A stretch of 64,000 nt of DNA from Acinetobacter johnsonii CIP 64.6. Lineage in GTDB: Bacteria; Pseudomonadota; Gammaproteobacteria; Pseudomonadales; Moraxellaceae. Positions 34,827-44,155 of this stretch are shown here, one piece after another (position 1 is the stretch's first letter; the number at the start of each line of letters is the position of its first letter). Both the position numbers and the translations under genes were made by a program. The DNA lies in the NCBI RefSeq assembly GCF_000368045.1, contig NZ_KB849235.1, positions 257,016 through 321,015 of the forward strand, in the 5' to 3' direction. The notes under the pieces were generated by a model, which was given only the letters and a program-made list of their open reading frames with translations, did no database searches and was not told the origin of the DNA.

Positions 34827-37688
34827 TTAAAATGCATATTTCAGACCAAGCTGCATTTGATAGTCTTCTGCATTAAGTGCATTCCCAGCCACATCTCCAA
34901 AAATATTCCATTTAGAGTTTGCTGTTAAATAATTAAAGCCTAGGCCATAAAGTAAAAAGTCTTTGTCAAATGACGGTGCGCGATAGCGAACATCTACTGA
35001 ATGATCAATGTTTGATGTCAAACTTACATTTGGCAATGAACGATCAAAGGCATATGCGTATTCTGCATAACCACCTAGTTTCAGCTGCTGTGTCACTTGA
35101 TAATCTGCGCGAGTTCCAACATGTGCTTTGCTTTCTTTGGCAGTCGTATCACCAACCGTCACCCCTAGATCACTTGACTCTTTCACTTGATCTAGAGATA
35201 CCGCATTATGACTGAGTGCAAAGTATGGTGAAATTGAGAATTGCTCCATTGGCAGAGCATAGCCAAACTCAGTATAAATACCATATTTATCTAAATCAGC
35301 TTTAGCATGACTTGCATCAGTCTTGATGCCATCGGTCACCGTTCTGTCAAAAGTTGTATCACCAAAGCCATATTGTGCATTTGCAGCAGCATAATAGTTG
35401 CGATCTGATAACCACTGACCATATATACCTATTGTTGTCAGCTCAGTTTCACTCTTGCCATTCGATGCACTAAATTTAGAGTCTTCGTTGTAGTCCGAAA
35501 TGTAGGCACCTAAAATAGCATGGTCTGTCACTTTGAAGTCAGCACCTGCAGATAGGGTCTTAATTTCAGACTCAACAGTATCCCAACCTTTTGCTTCACT
35601 GGTATTATCTAGATAGCCTGCTGTTACCCATGCTCCTGTTAGCCCTTGTTTACTCACTTGATATGAGCGCTGTGCAATTTGTGCATTAACCAAGGTGTCA
35701 TTACGAAGCAATACTGATGGCGTCTCTGCAAATAAAGCACCCGCATTTGAGTTCAACACTGCTTGTGCAGCCGCTGCCGTTGCCACTTTTTGTACATTAG
35801 CAACATAGTCCGTTAACTGCGTCGATTGACCTGAAACTGCTTGTGTATTGGCTTTTGCCATCAGTTTATTCAGCAACTCACCAGAGGCATCAGAAATTCC
35901 ACCACTCAGCGTTCCTGCTGTTTTTGCATCCGCGAGTGCAACATCTACCGCAACATCTTGATTGGTCTGACTCAACCCTTTCACAGTTAAAAATGCACTG
36001 GTCGAGCTATAACTATCAAACTGACCTGCAACATGATTTGCATTCAATACTTGATGCGTTCCTTCTGTCACCATGCCTTTATTCTGTGCAGAAACTTCGA
36101 GTTTTCCAGCAAGTGTGGCATCACCTTTCACGGTTAAATAGTGCTCTAAACCATAAGCAAGAGTTCCTGTACTTTCTTGCGTATAGTTACCGTTTACCGT
36201 TAAACGACCATCTTGGGTTGAAACAATTCCTTGATTGACCACAGCTCCTGTCTGACCCGTACCAGATAAAGTCCCATGCGTTCCCACACGCACAATAGAA
36301 TCAATATTTCCAGTGACTTGTAACTTGCCTAATTGGACATCTGTTGCTCCCGTATAATTGCTGTCACCAGCCATTACCAAAGTACCAGCTCCTTGTTTAA
36401 TAAGACCTGCATCGCCATCAATGTCATTAGAAAAAATCGCAACATTGGATGTCACGTTTGCTTCGAAGTTTTCATTAAACACTGTTAAAAAGGACTGCGG
36501 GCCACTTAAAGAATTCCAGATATCCAGTGCACCCCAGCCAAAGCGCTCGTTATAGAGTTGATTGAGACCAGAACCATCATCCATATAGTCGGCATTGGTC
36601 AGTAATACTTGTCGTACTTGGTCATTGCTCATCCATGGATATTTACTCCATACCAACGCCGCAGCTGAGGTAACTTGTGGTGTTGCACCCGATGTTCCAT
36701 AGAACCAAATCAAACTACCAACTTTATCACTTTGAATAGGGCCAACAATATAATCAGCAGCTAAGCACCAACGTGCAGCAAGTCCGCAATTATTCGCACC
36801 TTCGCCTTTGGTATTGCGATACAAGTCAGTATGCGCAGCATTTAAGCCTGTAACAGCCAACCAGCCTTTTTCAATTGTACTATTTCGGGTTGGCAACAAC
36901 ACCTCATCACTTGGAACAGCAAGACCAGCATTACCTGTTGCCATGACCACTAAGGAGCCGCCATCGGCTAAACGCGCTGCATATTGAGTAACGTCATCAT
37001 GGAAAATCCCGCGCATACCCACAGTACCGAAGGAACCATTAAATAACTTCACTCCATACTCTTGATTGAGATTCAGTGCTGCCAAATATGCTGTGGTTGC
37101 ATAACCAATACCGTTATTGCTCTCGCTTGTAGAAACGCCATAAATTTCAGTAATATCTTTAGCGATTCCTTCAATACTTTCTGTTAATGGATATTTTGCA
37201 TTCGCAGGAATTTTACCCGCAATAATTTGCGCGACAATTGTGCCATGCGTTCCAGGATCAATATCTTGAATGTCAATCCCACGATGGGTTAAGTCTTCAC
37301 GTGTAAGACTCCCCGCTTGATAGTCCTCAATATAACGGAAAACCTTTTTGACAGAATCTTCTAAATAGTCATTGATACCCACGCCAGAATCTAGCACCCC
37401 CACACCCACTTTATTTAGGGAAGTATCAGGCTCTTCAACATTAAATTTTTGCGGATCATAGATATATGCTGAATTAGGATTTTGCTCACCGCCAGTACCC
37501 GTATCTTGACCACCAGAACCAGGATTATTTTCTCCTTTAGTTGGTGGTTGGGTGATATGAGAACTCGTTGCAGCCAAACCTCCCCCACCTCCTCCTCCGC
37601 AACCCACGAGGACACTACCAATCGCAAGCGCTAAAACAGAAGGAAAAAATTGGCGTTTTAAACCCCCAAAATTGTGACTTTTGGTCAT
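34827..37688 (-). CDS. Autotransporter serine protease (S8 subtilase passenger)
   Basis: The 953-residue protein begins MTKSHNFGGLKRQFFPSVLA, a long signal with lipobox LVGC (Cys30) followed by seven glycines. The S8 domain has Asp100 (VLDSGVGIND), His148 (GTHGTIVAQI) and Ser333 (GTSGATPQVTSAAALVW). Autotransporter-associated beta-strand repeats (LIKQGAGTLVMAGDSNYTGATDVQLGKLQVTG) span about 425-600. An autotransporter beta-barrel of about 270 residues ends in LGLKYAF with the terminal aromatic. It should be exposed at the surface, perhaps also lipid-anchored. A relative of known subtilase autotransporters; targets unknown. Confidence 0.9.
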   Translation of the reverse strand: MTKSHNFGGLKRQFFPSVLALAIGSVLVGCGGGGGGGLAATSSHITQPPTKGENNPGSGGQDTGTGGEQNPNSAYIYDPQKFNVEEPDTSLNKVGVGVLDSGVGINDYLEDSVKKVFRYIEDYQAGSLTREDLTHRGIDIQDIDPGTHGTIVAQIIAGKIPANAKYPLTESIEGIAKDITEIYGVSTSESNNGIGYATTAYLAALNLNQEYGVKLFNGSFGTVGMRGIFHDDVTQYAARLADGGSLVVMATGNAGLAVPSDEVLLPTRNSTIEKGWLAVTGLNAAHTDLYRNTKGEGANNCGLAARWCLAADYIVGPIQSDKVGSLIWFYGTSGATPQVTSAAALVWSKYPWMSNDQVRQVLLTNADYMDDGSGLNQLYNERFGWGALDIWNSLSGPQSFLTVFNENFEANVTSNVAIFSNDIDGDAGLIKQGAGTLVMAGDSNYTGATDVQLGKLQVTGNIDSIVRVGTHGTLSGTGQTGAVVNQGIVSTQDGRLTVNGNYTQESTGTLAYGLEHYLTVKGDATLAGKLEVSAQNKGMVTEGTHQVLNANHVAGQFDSYSSTSAFLTVKGLSQTNQDVAVDVALADAKTAGTLSGGISDASGELLNKLMAKANTQAVSGQSTQLTDYVANVQKVATAAAAQAVLNSNAGALFAETPSVLLRNDTLVNAQIAQRSYQVSKQGLTGAWVTAGYLDNTSEAKGWDTVESEIKTLSAGADFKVTDHAILGAYISDYNEDSKFSASNGKSETELTTIGIYGQWLSDRNYYAAANAQYGFGDTTFDRTVTDGIKTDASHAKADLDKYGIYTEFGYALPMEQFSISPYFALSHNAVSLDQVKESSDLGVTVGDTTAKESKAHVGTRADYQVTQQLKLGGYAEYAYAFDRSLPNVSLTSNIDHSVDVRYRAPSFDKDFLLYGLGFNYLTANSKWNIFGDVAGNALNAEDYQMQLGLKYAF

Positions 37689-37980
37689 CTAATTTACCCA
37701 ATAAAAATAAAAATTATTATAAAAAGCAAGTGATTATTTTTTACTGTTGGTACAGTTTTGGGATTTTTGCCCCAGCAATCACAGGCCAGTCATCATACCT
37801 TAGTGAAAGATATTTTCGAAAGCCTGAAGCAACTTTATCTGCACCTCACAAAGTTAATAGAACAAAAAACACTCAGACCAATATTGACCCTATCACGTGA
37901 TAATGATGAATATTCAACCATATGCTCATCCACAGTCTCTGACATTATTTAGAGGAAATGCATCTTACAAAGCGAAATTT
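37689..37980. other. Gene-free stretch upstream of the protease gene
   Basis: The 290-base stretch has two short plus-strand frames (a 64-residue one at 37758-37952), neither with a convincing ribosome-binding site or recognisable product. It probably holds the promoter of the minus-strand protease gene. Confidence 0.4.
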
Positions 37981-38004
37981 AAAAGCACCCAAAGGTGCTT
38001 TTTT
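37981..38004 (-). terminator. Terminator of the TonB-dependent receptor gene
   Basis: AAAAGCACC-CAAA-GGTGCTTTTTT is a compact hairpin with T-run in both directions, 20 bases beyond the receptor stop codon on the minus strand. Confidence 0.85.
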
Positions 38005-38022
38005 AATTTATAACCGTTTCAA

Positions 38023-40005
38023 TTAATACTTAAAATTAAATCCAACAAAAGCCGTTCGTCCCATTAAAATGTAATCAATTGAGCGTGCGACATCATCACG
38101 CTTAGTATTGGTTAAGTTTTTAATCCCCGCTTGCATAGTAAAACTCGGATTAAATTGATACTGCCCACTTAGGCCTAAAACATGGTAATCATCTGATTTC
38201 TGACTCTTAGAAATGGCAGGTACATAGAGCATTTGGCTACCAATATATTGATAGTTCAGGTTCAATCCCAACGCATCATTCACACGCCAATCTAGAGCCA
38301 TGTTACCTGTATGACGTGGGCTATAGTCTAGTTCTTTGTCTGTATCTTTATTTTTACCATCTGAATAAGTGTAATTAAATTTCACCCCTAAAGCATCATT
38401 TACATCATATTGGCTTTCAAGTTCTACCCCTTTGACTGATGCAGAATGTACATTGGTATAAGTCATGACTTGAGGACGATATCCCGCTCTCCAACCATCG
38501 CTTACAATCATGTTTTTAATGTCATTATCGAAGTACATTAAACTTGCATAAAACTGATCATTTTCATACACACCACCGAACTCATAACTTGTTGCACTTT
38601 CAGGTTCTAAGTCAGGGTTTCCAATCACCTGACACATTCCACGGCAGGCCAATACAGAATAGGTCGGATCTGATTGTGACAAACTTGGAGCCTTAAATGA
38701 TTTACCAATCCCCCCTTTAAAGTTAAATTGATCCGTGACTTGATACACACTGTAGAAGCGTGGGCTAAACTCACTACCAAAGCTGTCATAGTCATCAAAA
38801 CGTCCAGCAAAGGTCAGAGATAGTCGATCAAGTTTCCATTCATCTTGTAGATATAATGCTGTTTGATTTACCGACGCGGAACCATTCAAGTTTTGATTAT
38901 GTTCTAATTCGGTCTTACGGAATTCGGCTCCACCAGTCACTAAATGTTGTTCTCCAATATGTCCACTCACTTGAGCATCAAATGTATGGTTAGTTTGCTG
39001 AATATCTCCCGTCTTTTTATATAAATTGGTGATGATTTCTGAGTTATCCATCAAGTCCACGTTTTCATAGTAATAGCGCAGTCTGCTATTGATATCATTC
39101 CAATTTGCAGAATAAGTCAGTCCAACACTGGTACGATCCATTTCTTGGATATTGGTCGGGAATGACAAACCATAGTTGTTCCATACCGCTTTACGGTCAT
39201 CAGAACGATGGGTTAAATCAACATCTAAAGTCTGGTTATCATTAATCAGCCAACTGACATTTGAGAGGATGCTGAAACCTTTACGTTTTTCCGCTGCATC
39301 CGTATTTTTATAGATGCTTTGTTCAGAACGCCAAGCCTGTTGATCTACACCCTCAAGTACCAAATTTGCCAAGAGTTTATTTTCAATCAAACTACCACCA
39401 ATGTAAGCACTTGCTTTATGAATTGCCCCATCATCTCCTTCAGTTGGTAACTCATAACTATAGTTAAACGCGGTCTCTAATTGTTCGCTAGGTTTCTTTA
39501 AAATAATGTTAACCACGCCGCCCAAAGCATCTGCACCATAAATGGATGACATTGGACCACGCACCACTTCAATTCGATCTACTGCAGCCAAAGGAATAGA
39601 TGACAAATCAAAATCATTTGAATAATTAGAGGTTAATGCGTCTCTAGAATTCACACGACGTCCATTGACCAATATCAATGTGTAGTCCGAGTCTAATCCA
39701 CGAATTTTAATTTCTTTACGACCATACGCAGACGACGTATTGGTATGGATCCCCGCACTCTGTTGTAAAGCATCTGCTAAGTCATAAACAGGACGTTTTG
39801 CTAAATCTTCTTGTGTGATAACACTAATCGTTGCTGGTGCACTTTTTTGGTCATGTTCGGTTTGACTGGCTGTCACTGTAATCGTTGCTAGTTTCTCTGG
39901 CTGAGTGTCTTCAGCATAAGCCATGCTCGAAAAGAGACTTCCCCCTAAAATACTTTGAATCGCAACATTCAGAACTTTCTGATTGAAAAATATTTTATTT
40001 AACAT
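38023..40005 (-). CDS. TonB-dependent outer-membrane receptor (siderophore type)
   Basis: ATG at 40005 gives MLNKIFFNQKVLNVAIQSILGG and a signal peptide cleaved near AYA. The 660-residue protein then has a TonB box-like segment (KLATITVTAS), the plug domain (APATISVITQEDLAKRPVYDLADALQQSAGIH ... KIRGLDSDYTLILVNGRRVNS ... VVRGPMSSIYGADALGGVVNII) and a 22-strand barrel ending GFNFKY. A Cys pair, ACRGMC, sits in an outer loop, as in CirA/FepA-type catechol receptors. A possible Fur box upstream supports iron uptake. The ligand is not readable. Confidence 0.9.
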   Translation of the reverse strand: MLNKIFFNQKVLNVAIQSILGGSLFSSMAYAEDTQPEKLATITVTASQTEHDQKSAPATISVITQEDLAKRPVYDLADALQQSAGIHTNTSSAYGRKEIKIRGLDSDYTLILVNGRRVNSRDALTSNYSNDFDLSSIPLAAVDRIEVVRGPMSSIYGADALGGVVNIILKKPSEQLETAFNYSYELPTEGDDGAIHKASAYIGGSLIENKLLANLVLEGVDQQAWRSEQSIYKNTDAAEKRKGFSILSNVSWLINDNQTLDVDLTHRSDDRKAVWNNYGLSFPTNIQEMDRTSVGLTYSANWNDINSRLRYYYENVDLMDNSEIITNLYKKTGDIQQTNHTFDAQVSGHIGEQHLVTGGAEFRKTELEHNQNLNGSASVNQTALYLQDEWKLDRLSLTFAGRFDDYDSFGSEFSPRFYSVYQVTDQFNFKGGIGKSFKAPSLSQSDPTYSVLACRGMCQVIGNPDLEPESATSYEFGGVYENDQFYASLMYFDNDIKNMIVSDGWRAGYRPQVMTYTNVHSASVKGVELESQYDVNDALGVKFNYTYSDGKNKDTDKELDYSPRHTGNMALDWRVNDALGLNLNYQYIGSQMLYVPAISKSQKSDDYHVLGLSGQYQFNPSFTMQAGIKNLTNTKRDDVARSIDYILMGRTAFVGFNFKY

Positions 40006-40027
40006 ATTATTAAGACCACAATTATAA

Positions 40028-40055
40028 TTGATAATCGTTCGCAATTATAATGATT
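40028..40055 (-). promoter_or_regulatory. Possible Fur box for the receptor gene
   Basis: The region contains TTGATAATCGTTCGCAATTA: TGATAAT matches the first half of the 7-1-7 Fur consensus perfectly and the second half at about four of seven positions. It lies just upstream of the receptor start. Confidence 0.45.
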
Positions 40056-40082
40056 GGTAAATAATTTGCAACATTTTTGTAT

Positions 40083-40112
40083 AAAAAAACCGCCCTTTTA
40101 GGCGGTTTTTTT
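40083..40112. terminator. Strong hairpin terminator
   Basis: AAAAAAACCGCC-CTTTTA-GGCGGTTTTTTT is symmetrical. It lies between the receptor promoter and the MFS remnant, and on the minus strand would have terminated the MFS gene. Confidence 0.85.
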
Positions 40113-40165
40113 GACTAAATAAAATTTAAAATTTTGCGCGGACTGTAAACGTTACATTTCTTGGC

Positions 40166-40336
40166 TCACCCTAGTAGACGGGCTCCAGCTTTAAATCCAT
40201 TCTCACAAAATAAATATACAATCAATAAACCTGTTAATGATAAAGCAACCATGCTTACAAAAAATGAATCTATCCTAACCTTATCAAGTAATATCCCGCC
40301 TGCAATACCACCAGCTGCAACAGCGAGATTAAAAAC
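40166..40336 (-). pseudogene. C-terminal remnant of an MFS transporter
   Basis: On the minus strand, about 56 residues, SVFNLAVAAGGIAGGILLDKVRIDSF and a last helix (SLTGLLIVYLF) ending in the stop at 40166, match the final two helices of an AraJ/NepI-type drug/sugar efflux MFS protein. The frame is cut exactly at the left end of the IS3 element at 40337. The rest of the gene is not found on the other side of the element, so it has been deleted or moved. Confidence 0.7.
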
Positions 40337-40386
40337 TGAACCGTACCGAGATTGTAGGAGACACATTTTCTTGAGAGAATGTCGCT

Positions 40387-40704
40387 ATGACAAGATTAAA
40401 ATACACCGCAGAAATCAAAGAACGAGCAGTACGTTTGCTGCTTGAATCTGAACAAGATTATCCTTCTACTTGGGCTGCAATTACAGCTATTGCTCCTAAA
40501 ATCGGTTGTACCCCTGAAACTTTGCGTGCTTGGCATCAAAAACATAAACAACTACAGAATCCAGCCGTAGTGCAACTTCTGTCAGATCAACAGCGTATCA
40601 AACAACTAGAACGTGAAAACAAAGAGCTACAACGAGCCAATGAAATTCTTCGTAAGGCAGCTGCTTTTTTCGCACAGGCGGAGTTAGGCCGCCCACACAA
40701 ATAA
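40387..40704 (+). CDS. IS3-family transposase OrfA
   Basis: The 105-residue protein has an N-terminal helix-turn-helix (YTAEIKERAVRLLLESEQDYPSTWAAITAIAPKIGCTPETLRAWHQKHK) and a coiled coil (QRIKQLERENKELQRANEILRKAAAFF). The last residues overlap the slippery site. Its TAA overlaps the ATG of OrfB by one base. Confidence 0.93.
   Translation: MTRLKYTAEIKERAVRLLLESEQDYPSTWAAITAIAPKIGCTPETLRAWHQKHKQLQNPAVVQLLSDQQRIKQLERENKELQRANEILRKAAAFFAQAELGRPHK
40665..40671 (+). promoter_or_regulatory. Programmed -1 frameshift site T TTT TTC
   Basis: The heptamer T_TTT_TTC is in phase with OrfA, and the -1 frame (R-T-G-G-V-R-P-P...) is open into OrfB. It would produce the OrfAB transposase. Confidence 0.75.
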
Positions 40705-41606
40705 TGGTTGATTTCATTCGTGATCATAAAGCCCTGTATGGTGTTGAAGCGATTTGTCAAATATTGCCAATTGCCTCATCCACTTACTATCGCCAGCTTG
40801 ATCTAGTACAGAACCCTGAAAAGCGTTCGAAACGAGATTTACACGATCAACATTATGCTGAGCAAATTAAGTTAATTTGGCAAGAGAGCCATGGGCGTTA
40901 TGGCATTCGTAAAGTTTGGCAACAACTTAAACAAGAAGGATATTCTATTGCCCGCTGCACGGTAACACGCTTGATGAAACAACTTGAAATACAAGGTGTA
41001 TGGCGTGGTAAGAATAAGCGTACGACACATCATGATGATCAGCAAAAAAGAGCTGATGATTTAGTTAAGCGTGATTTCACAGCTCAGCATCCCAACAACC
41101 TTTGGGTCGCTGACTTTACCTATATTCAGACTCATTCTGGGGGGGTATATACGGCATTTATCATTGATGTGTTCTCACGAGCAATCGTTGGTTGGAAAGT
41201 TTCCACCCGAATGAATACCGATATGGTACTTCATGCCCTTGAGCATGCACTCAATAGTCGGGGTATGCCTAAGAATGTGATTCATCATAGTGACCGAGGG
41301 GTGCAGTATCTTTCAATCCGCTATACTCAGCGATTGGAAACTGCGAACTTAAGAGCCTCTGTAGGAACAACGGGAGACTCGTATGATAATGCACTGGCTG
41401 AAACAGTGAATGGTTTATATAAAACGGAGGTGATTGAATATTTGAAATCTGATTGGTTAGGCTTAGCTGATGTTGAATTAGCTACATTGAATTGGGTAGA
41501 CTGGTTTAACAAAAAGCGGCTACATAGTTCTATTGGCTATGTTTCACCATTTGAGTTTGAAAATATGTACTATGATAAAATCAACACCTTAGATTGTGTT
41601 GCATAA
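40704..41606 (+). CDS. IS3-family transposase OrfB (integrase core)
   Basis: The 300-residue protein has the HTH_21 region (HGRYGIRKVWQQLKQEGYSIARCTVTRLMKQL) and the rve DDE core: LWVADFTYIQTHSGGVYTAFIIDVFSRAIVGWK (Asp), VIHHSDRGVQYLS (Asp) and DNALAETVNGLYKTEVI (Glu). The C-terminal NWVDWFNKKRLHSSIGYVSPFEFE is standard. All catalytic residues are present, so the element is probably active. Confidence 0.93.
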   Translation: MVDFIRDHKALYGVEAICQILPIASSTYYRQLDLVQNPEKRSKRDLHDQHYAEQIKLIWQESHGRYGIRKVWQQLKQEGYSIARCTVTRLMKQLEIQGVWRGKNKRTTHHDDQQKRADDLVKRDFTAQHPNNLWVADFTYIQTHSGGVYTAFIIDVFSRAIVGWKVSTRMNTDMVLHALEHALNSRGMPKNVIHHSDRGVQYLSIRYTQRLETANLRASVGTTGDSYDNALAETVNGLYKTEVIEYLKSDWLGLADVELATLNWVDWFNKKRLHSSIGYVSPFEFENMYYDKINTLDCVA

Positions 41607-41645
41607 CTTAAATAAACTGTCTCCGATATAGTCGGTACGGTTCAG

Positions 41646-41861
41646 TATCGGGACTTATCTGGTGCGTATGATCATTTAGAACTAAACCAACGACCATCGC
41701 TGCATGACTTACGTGCTTTGGGTATTTATAACATTACACAAAAGTATGGGAAGAAATATGCGCAGGCACTGGCTGGCCATGCAACTGTGAAGATAACGGA
41801 TCGCTAGGGTCATGAAGCACCTAAACCAGTGCGGATTAGCTATCGTTCATCATGCCAATAA
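41646..41861 (+). pseudogene. C-terminal remnant of a tyrosine recombinase (phage integrase)
   Basis: Starting at the IS edge, the frame reads RDLSGAYDHLELNQRPSLHDLRALGIYN, then YGKKYAQALAGHATVKITDR, TAG (41805), then GHEAPKPVRISYRSSCQ and TAA. HDLRALG is the HxxR box and LAGHAT the H/W box of tyrosine recombinases. The catalytic Tyr region is interrupted by the internal TAG. Only the last third of the gene survives. It probably belonged to an island or prophage integrated beside tRNA-Val. Confidence 0.75.
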
Positions 41862-41991
41862 GCTGATGCTTTCACAACTTGAATCATCAGCTTTTGATTT
41901 CATATAAGCGCCAGTATGTTAAATGGAATATCTAAACAATTAGTTTAAGATAAATTGCATTGATCAATGTAGAAGTGGAAATCAGTATTGT

Positions 41992-42660
41992 ATGTCTCTT
42001 AATATAAATAATATTCAAACTTTATTTCCTTCTAACAAAGCAAAATTGCTTAATAGACATGGCAACGAGTTATGCTTTAAAAACAACCTAAAGGCTTGGT
42101 GTATTAGGTTAATTGATGGTAAATGGCTAATCTTAGTAATTGATACAGGGAAGGTTATAGAAACTCAAGCTTATGACTCAGAGTATAAAGCTTGTCTTAA
42201 ATTTTTATATTTATGTCGGATTATTACCACTGATCACCCCAATGAACCCAAGATATTACATATGGATAGAGATCATTGCTTTGCTGAAAAAAATGGTGAA
42301 TATATTTTAGATACTAGAGTATTGTGTAATACCCACGGAGAATATTCATGGGAAATGGAGTTAAATGAAGAAGAAATAAAGGAATTTGAAAAATATGGTT
42401 GGAAATTTATTAATTCACTAATAATTCAAGTTGATTCCTCTAATCCAGCACAAAAAAATTCTAAATTTTCTCAGAGAAATAAAACTAATTGGTACCTGAG
42501 CTCTCAAGAGCTGAAAGCTTGGCAAGAACTCCAAATTATAGAAAAACCAATAATTATAGAAAAACCCATCTATCAAGAGCCCCAAAAAAATGGGATTAAA
42601 ATCGTTATCGGTTTTGTCGGTTTAATCCTTATTTTTTATATCATCTTTTTTTTGCTTTAG
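41992..42660 (+). CDS. Unknown protein with C-terminal membrane anchor, 222 aa
   Basis: MSLNINNIQTLFPSNKAKLLNRHGNELC... is an AT-rich gene of unknown function. The N-terminal 170 residues are soluble, with many Lys, Asp and Glu and four Cys (for example LCFKNNLKAWC and YLCRI). A short repeat (IIEKPIIIEKPI) at about 179-190 leads to a single C-terminal membrane helix (IVIGFVGLILIFYIIFFLL). That is the topology of a tail-anchored protein facing the cytoplasm. It is a cargo-like gene between the integrase remnant and the ISNCY element. Confidence 0.55.
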   Translation: MSLNINNIQTLFPSNKAKLLNRHGNELCFKNNLKAWCIRLIDGKWLILVIDTGKVIETQAYDSEYKACLKFLYLCRIITTDHPNEPKILHMDRDHCFAEKNGEYILDTRVLCNTHGEYSWEMELNEEEIKEFEKYGWKFINSLIIQVDSSNPAQKNSKFSQRNKTNWYLSSQELKAWQELQIIEKPIIIEKPIYQEPQKNGIKIVIGFVGLILIFYIIFFLL

Positions 42661-42773
42661 ACTTTCTATAAGAATGACTAAAATTAACATAATACGCGTT
42701 ATACGTAATTCAATTGTAACTCCAAAATAGAAATGTCCGGTTTCTCCAAAGTAAAAATGTCCGCTTTTAGAAT

Positions 42774-44147
42774 ATGCACTTTTGCGATTTCCTTAGCGGA
42801 CGGTTTGATATGTTGGTGTCTATGTCGGATAAAGAACTTAAACGATTGTCGGTCTTGCAGGAAATCTGCGATCAACGCATAACTCAATCCCAGGCTGCTC
42901 AGCTACTTCATATTTCAGAACGTCAGATCAGACGCTTACTGCAGAAATACAAAGCCCAAGGTCCAGTTGCATTAGCCCATGCCGGTCGTGGCCAAATCAG
43001 CAATTCCAAACTTCCTGAAGAACTCAGACTCAAATGCCTCAATATTATTTCTGACCAACTCCATGGTTTCGGACCCACTTTAGCGCATGAAAAGCTCACC
43101 ACCGTGCATGGATTCGATCTTTCAGTAGAAACCCTGCGTTCCTGGATGATTGCAGCTGACTTATGGATTCCTCGATCCAAGCGCCTGAAGCGCCCGTATC
43201 AGCCTCGTTACAACCGGGATTGCTTTGGTGAGCTGATCCAAATTGATGGCTCACACCATGACTGGTTTGAAGGACGCGCTGCTAAATGCTGCCTACTGGT
43301 GTTCATTGATGATGCCACAGGCAAATTACAGCATTTACGCTTCTGTGAGTCAGAATCAACTTTTGACTATATGATTTCAACACGTTTATATGTCGAACAG
43401 CACGGTAAGCCTTTAGCGTTTTACAGCGACAAACATTCAGTCTTTAGAGTGAATCAAAGCAGCAAGAAAGACACCAAGATTACCCAGTTTGGACGTGTAC
43501 TCAGCACCCTGAATATCGATATCATCTTCGCCAATTCACCGCAGGCCAAAGGACGTGTGGAACGGGCCAACAGGACACTTCAGGATCGTCTGATTAAGGA
43601 GATGCGTCTGGAAGGTATCAGTTCGATTGCAGATGCGAATAAGTGGTTGCCCTGCTTTATTGAGCAGTTCAATCTCAAGTTTGCAAAGATGGCCTTTAAT
43701 CCTAAGAACTTACACCGCTCTGTCACTGAAACAGCCGAGCAATTAGATGATATTTTTACCTGGCGTGAACCCCGCAGAGTCACGAATAGCCTGACGATTA
43801 CTTATGATAAATGCGTATATCTCTTGGAAAACACCGAAGAAAATCAGAGGTTGATCGGTAAGTATCTTGAGTTCCTGGAATACCCGGATGGTACTGTAGC
43901 CATCATGCATAATAGCCGAAAGATCAATTACAGCCTCTTCGATAAATTAAGTCAGCTGAATCAGCGAGAGATTGTTGAGAATAAACGGTTGAGTGCTGTT
44001 CTGAATCATATCCAACAACAGCATGAAGAACTGGAACAGCAAAACAAACGTAATCGTTCTCAAAAGATGCCAAGCAGACGTGCACAGAAAACAGCGATTG
44101 AACAACGAAATCTAAATCCTGTGCTTGACTTGGAAATGTCCATATAG
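42774..44147 (+). CDS. ISNCY-family transposase (HTH plus integrase core)
   Basis: The protein has an N-terminal HTH (DQRITQSQAAQLLHISERQIRRLLQKY), a winged region (GFGPTLAHEKLTTVHGFDLSVETLRSWM), and a DDE core with IQIDGSHHDWFEGRAAKCCLLVFIDDATGKL (Asp), LAFYSDKHSVF (Asp) and NSPQAKGRVERANRTLQDRLIKEMR (Glu). The C-terminus is basic and coiled (QQQHEELEQQNKRNRSQKM). The stop lies in the inner right-end repeat. ATG at 42810 is an alternative start. Confidence 0.88.
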   Translation: MHFCDFLSGRFDMLVSMSDKELKRLSVLQEICDQRITQSQAAQLLHISERQIRRLLQKYKAQGPVALAHAGRGQISNSKLPEELRLKCLNIISDQLHGFGPTLAHEKLTTVHGFDLSVETLRSWMIAADLWIPRSKRLKRPYQPRYNRDCFGELIQIDGSHHDWFEGRAAKCCLLVFIDDATGKLQHLRFCESESTFDYMISTRLYVEQHGKPLAFYSDKHSVFRVNQSSKKDTKITQFGRVLSTLNIDIIFANSPQAKGRVERANRTLQDRLIKEMRLEGISSIADANKWLPCFIEQFNLKFAKMAFNPKNLHRSVTETAEQLDDIFTWREPRRVTNSLTITYDKCVYLLENTEENQRLIGKYLEFLEYPDGTVAIMHNSRKINYSLFDKLSQLNQREIVENKRLSAVLNHIQQQHEELEQQNKRNRSQKMPSRRAQKTAIEQRNLNPVLDLEMSI

Positions 44148-44155
44148 GACATTTC
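44133..44155. repeat. Palindrome at the transposase stop codon
   Basis: GAAATGTCC-ATATA-GGACATTTC is a perfect 9-bp inverted repeat formed by the inner right-end site and a copy within the last codons. It may serve as a transposase site or as a 3' mRNA hairpin. Confidence 0.6.

Larger units (their letters stand above)
40337..41644 (+). mobile_element. IS3-family insertion sequence, 1308 bp, without target duplication
   Basis: The ends are TGAACCGTACCGAGATTGTA at 40337 and its imperfect inverted copy (TGAACCGTACCGACTATATC read inward) at 41644. The first 13 bases match exactly, as in IS1236-type ends. Flanks differ (AAC at the left, GTA at the right), so no duplication is present. The left flank is an MFS remnant and the right flank an integrase remnant, which points to a rearrangement between two copies or an adjacent deletion. 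Confidence 0.85.

Noticed and set aside
37758..37952. 64-codon plus-strand ORF upstream of the protease gene
   Set aside because: No signal, motif or ribosome-binding site; coding cannot be distinguished from chance.
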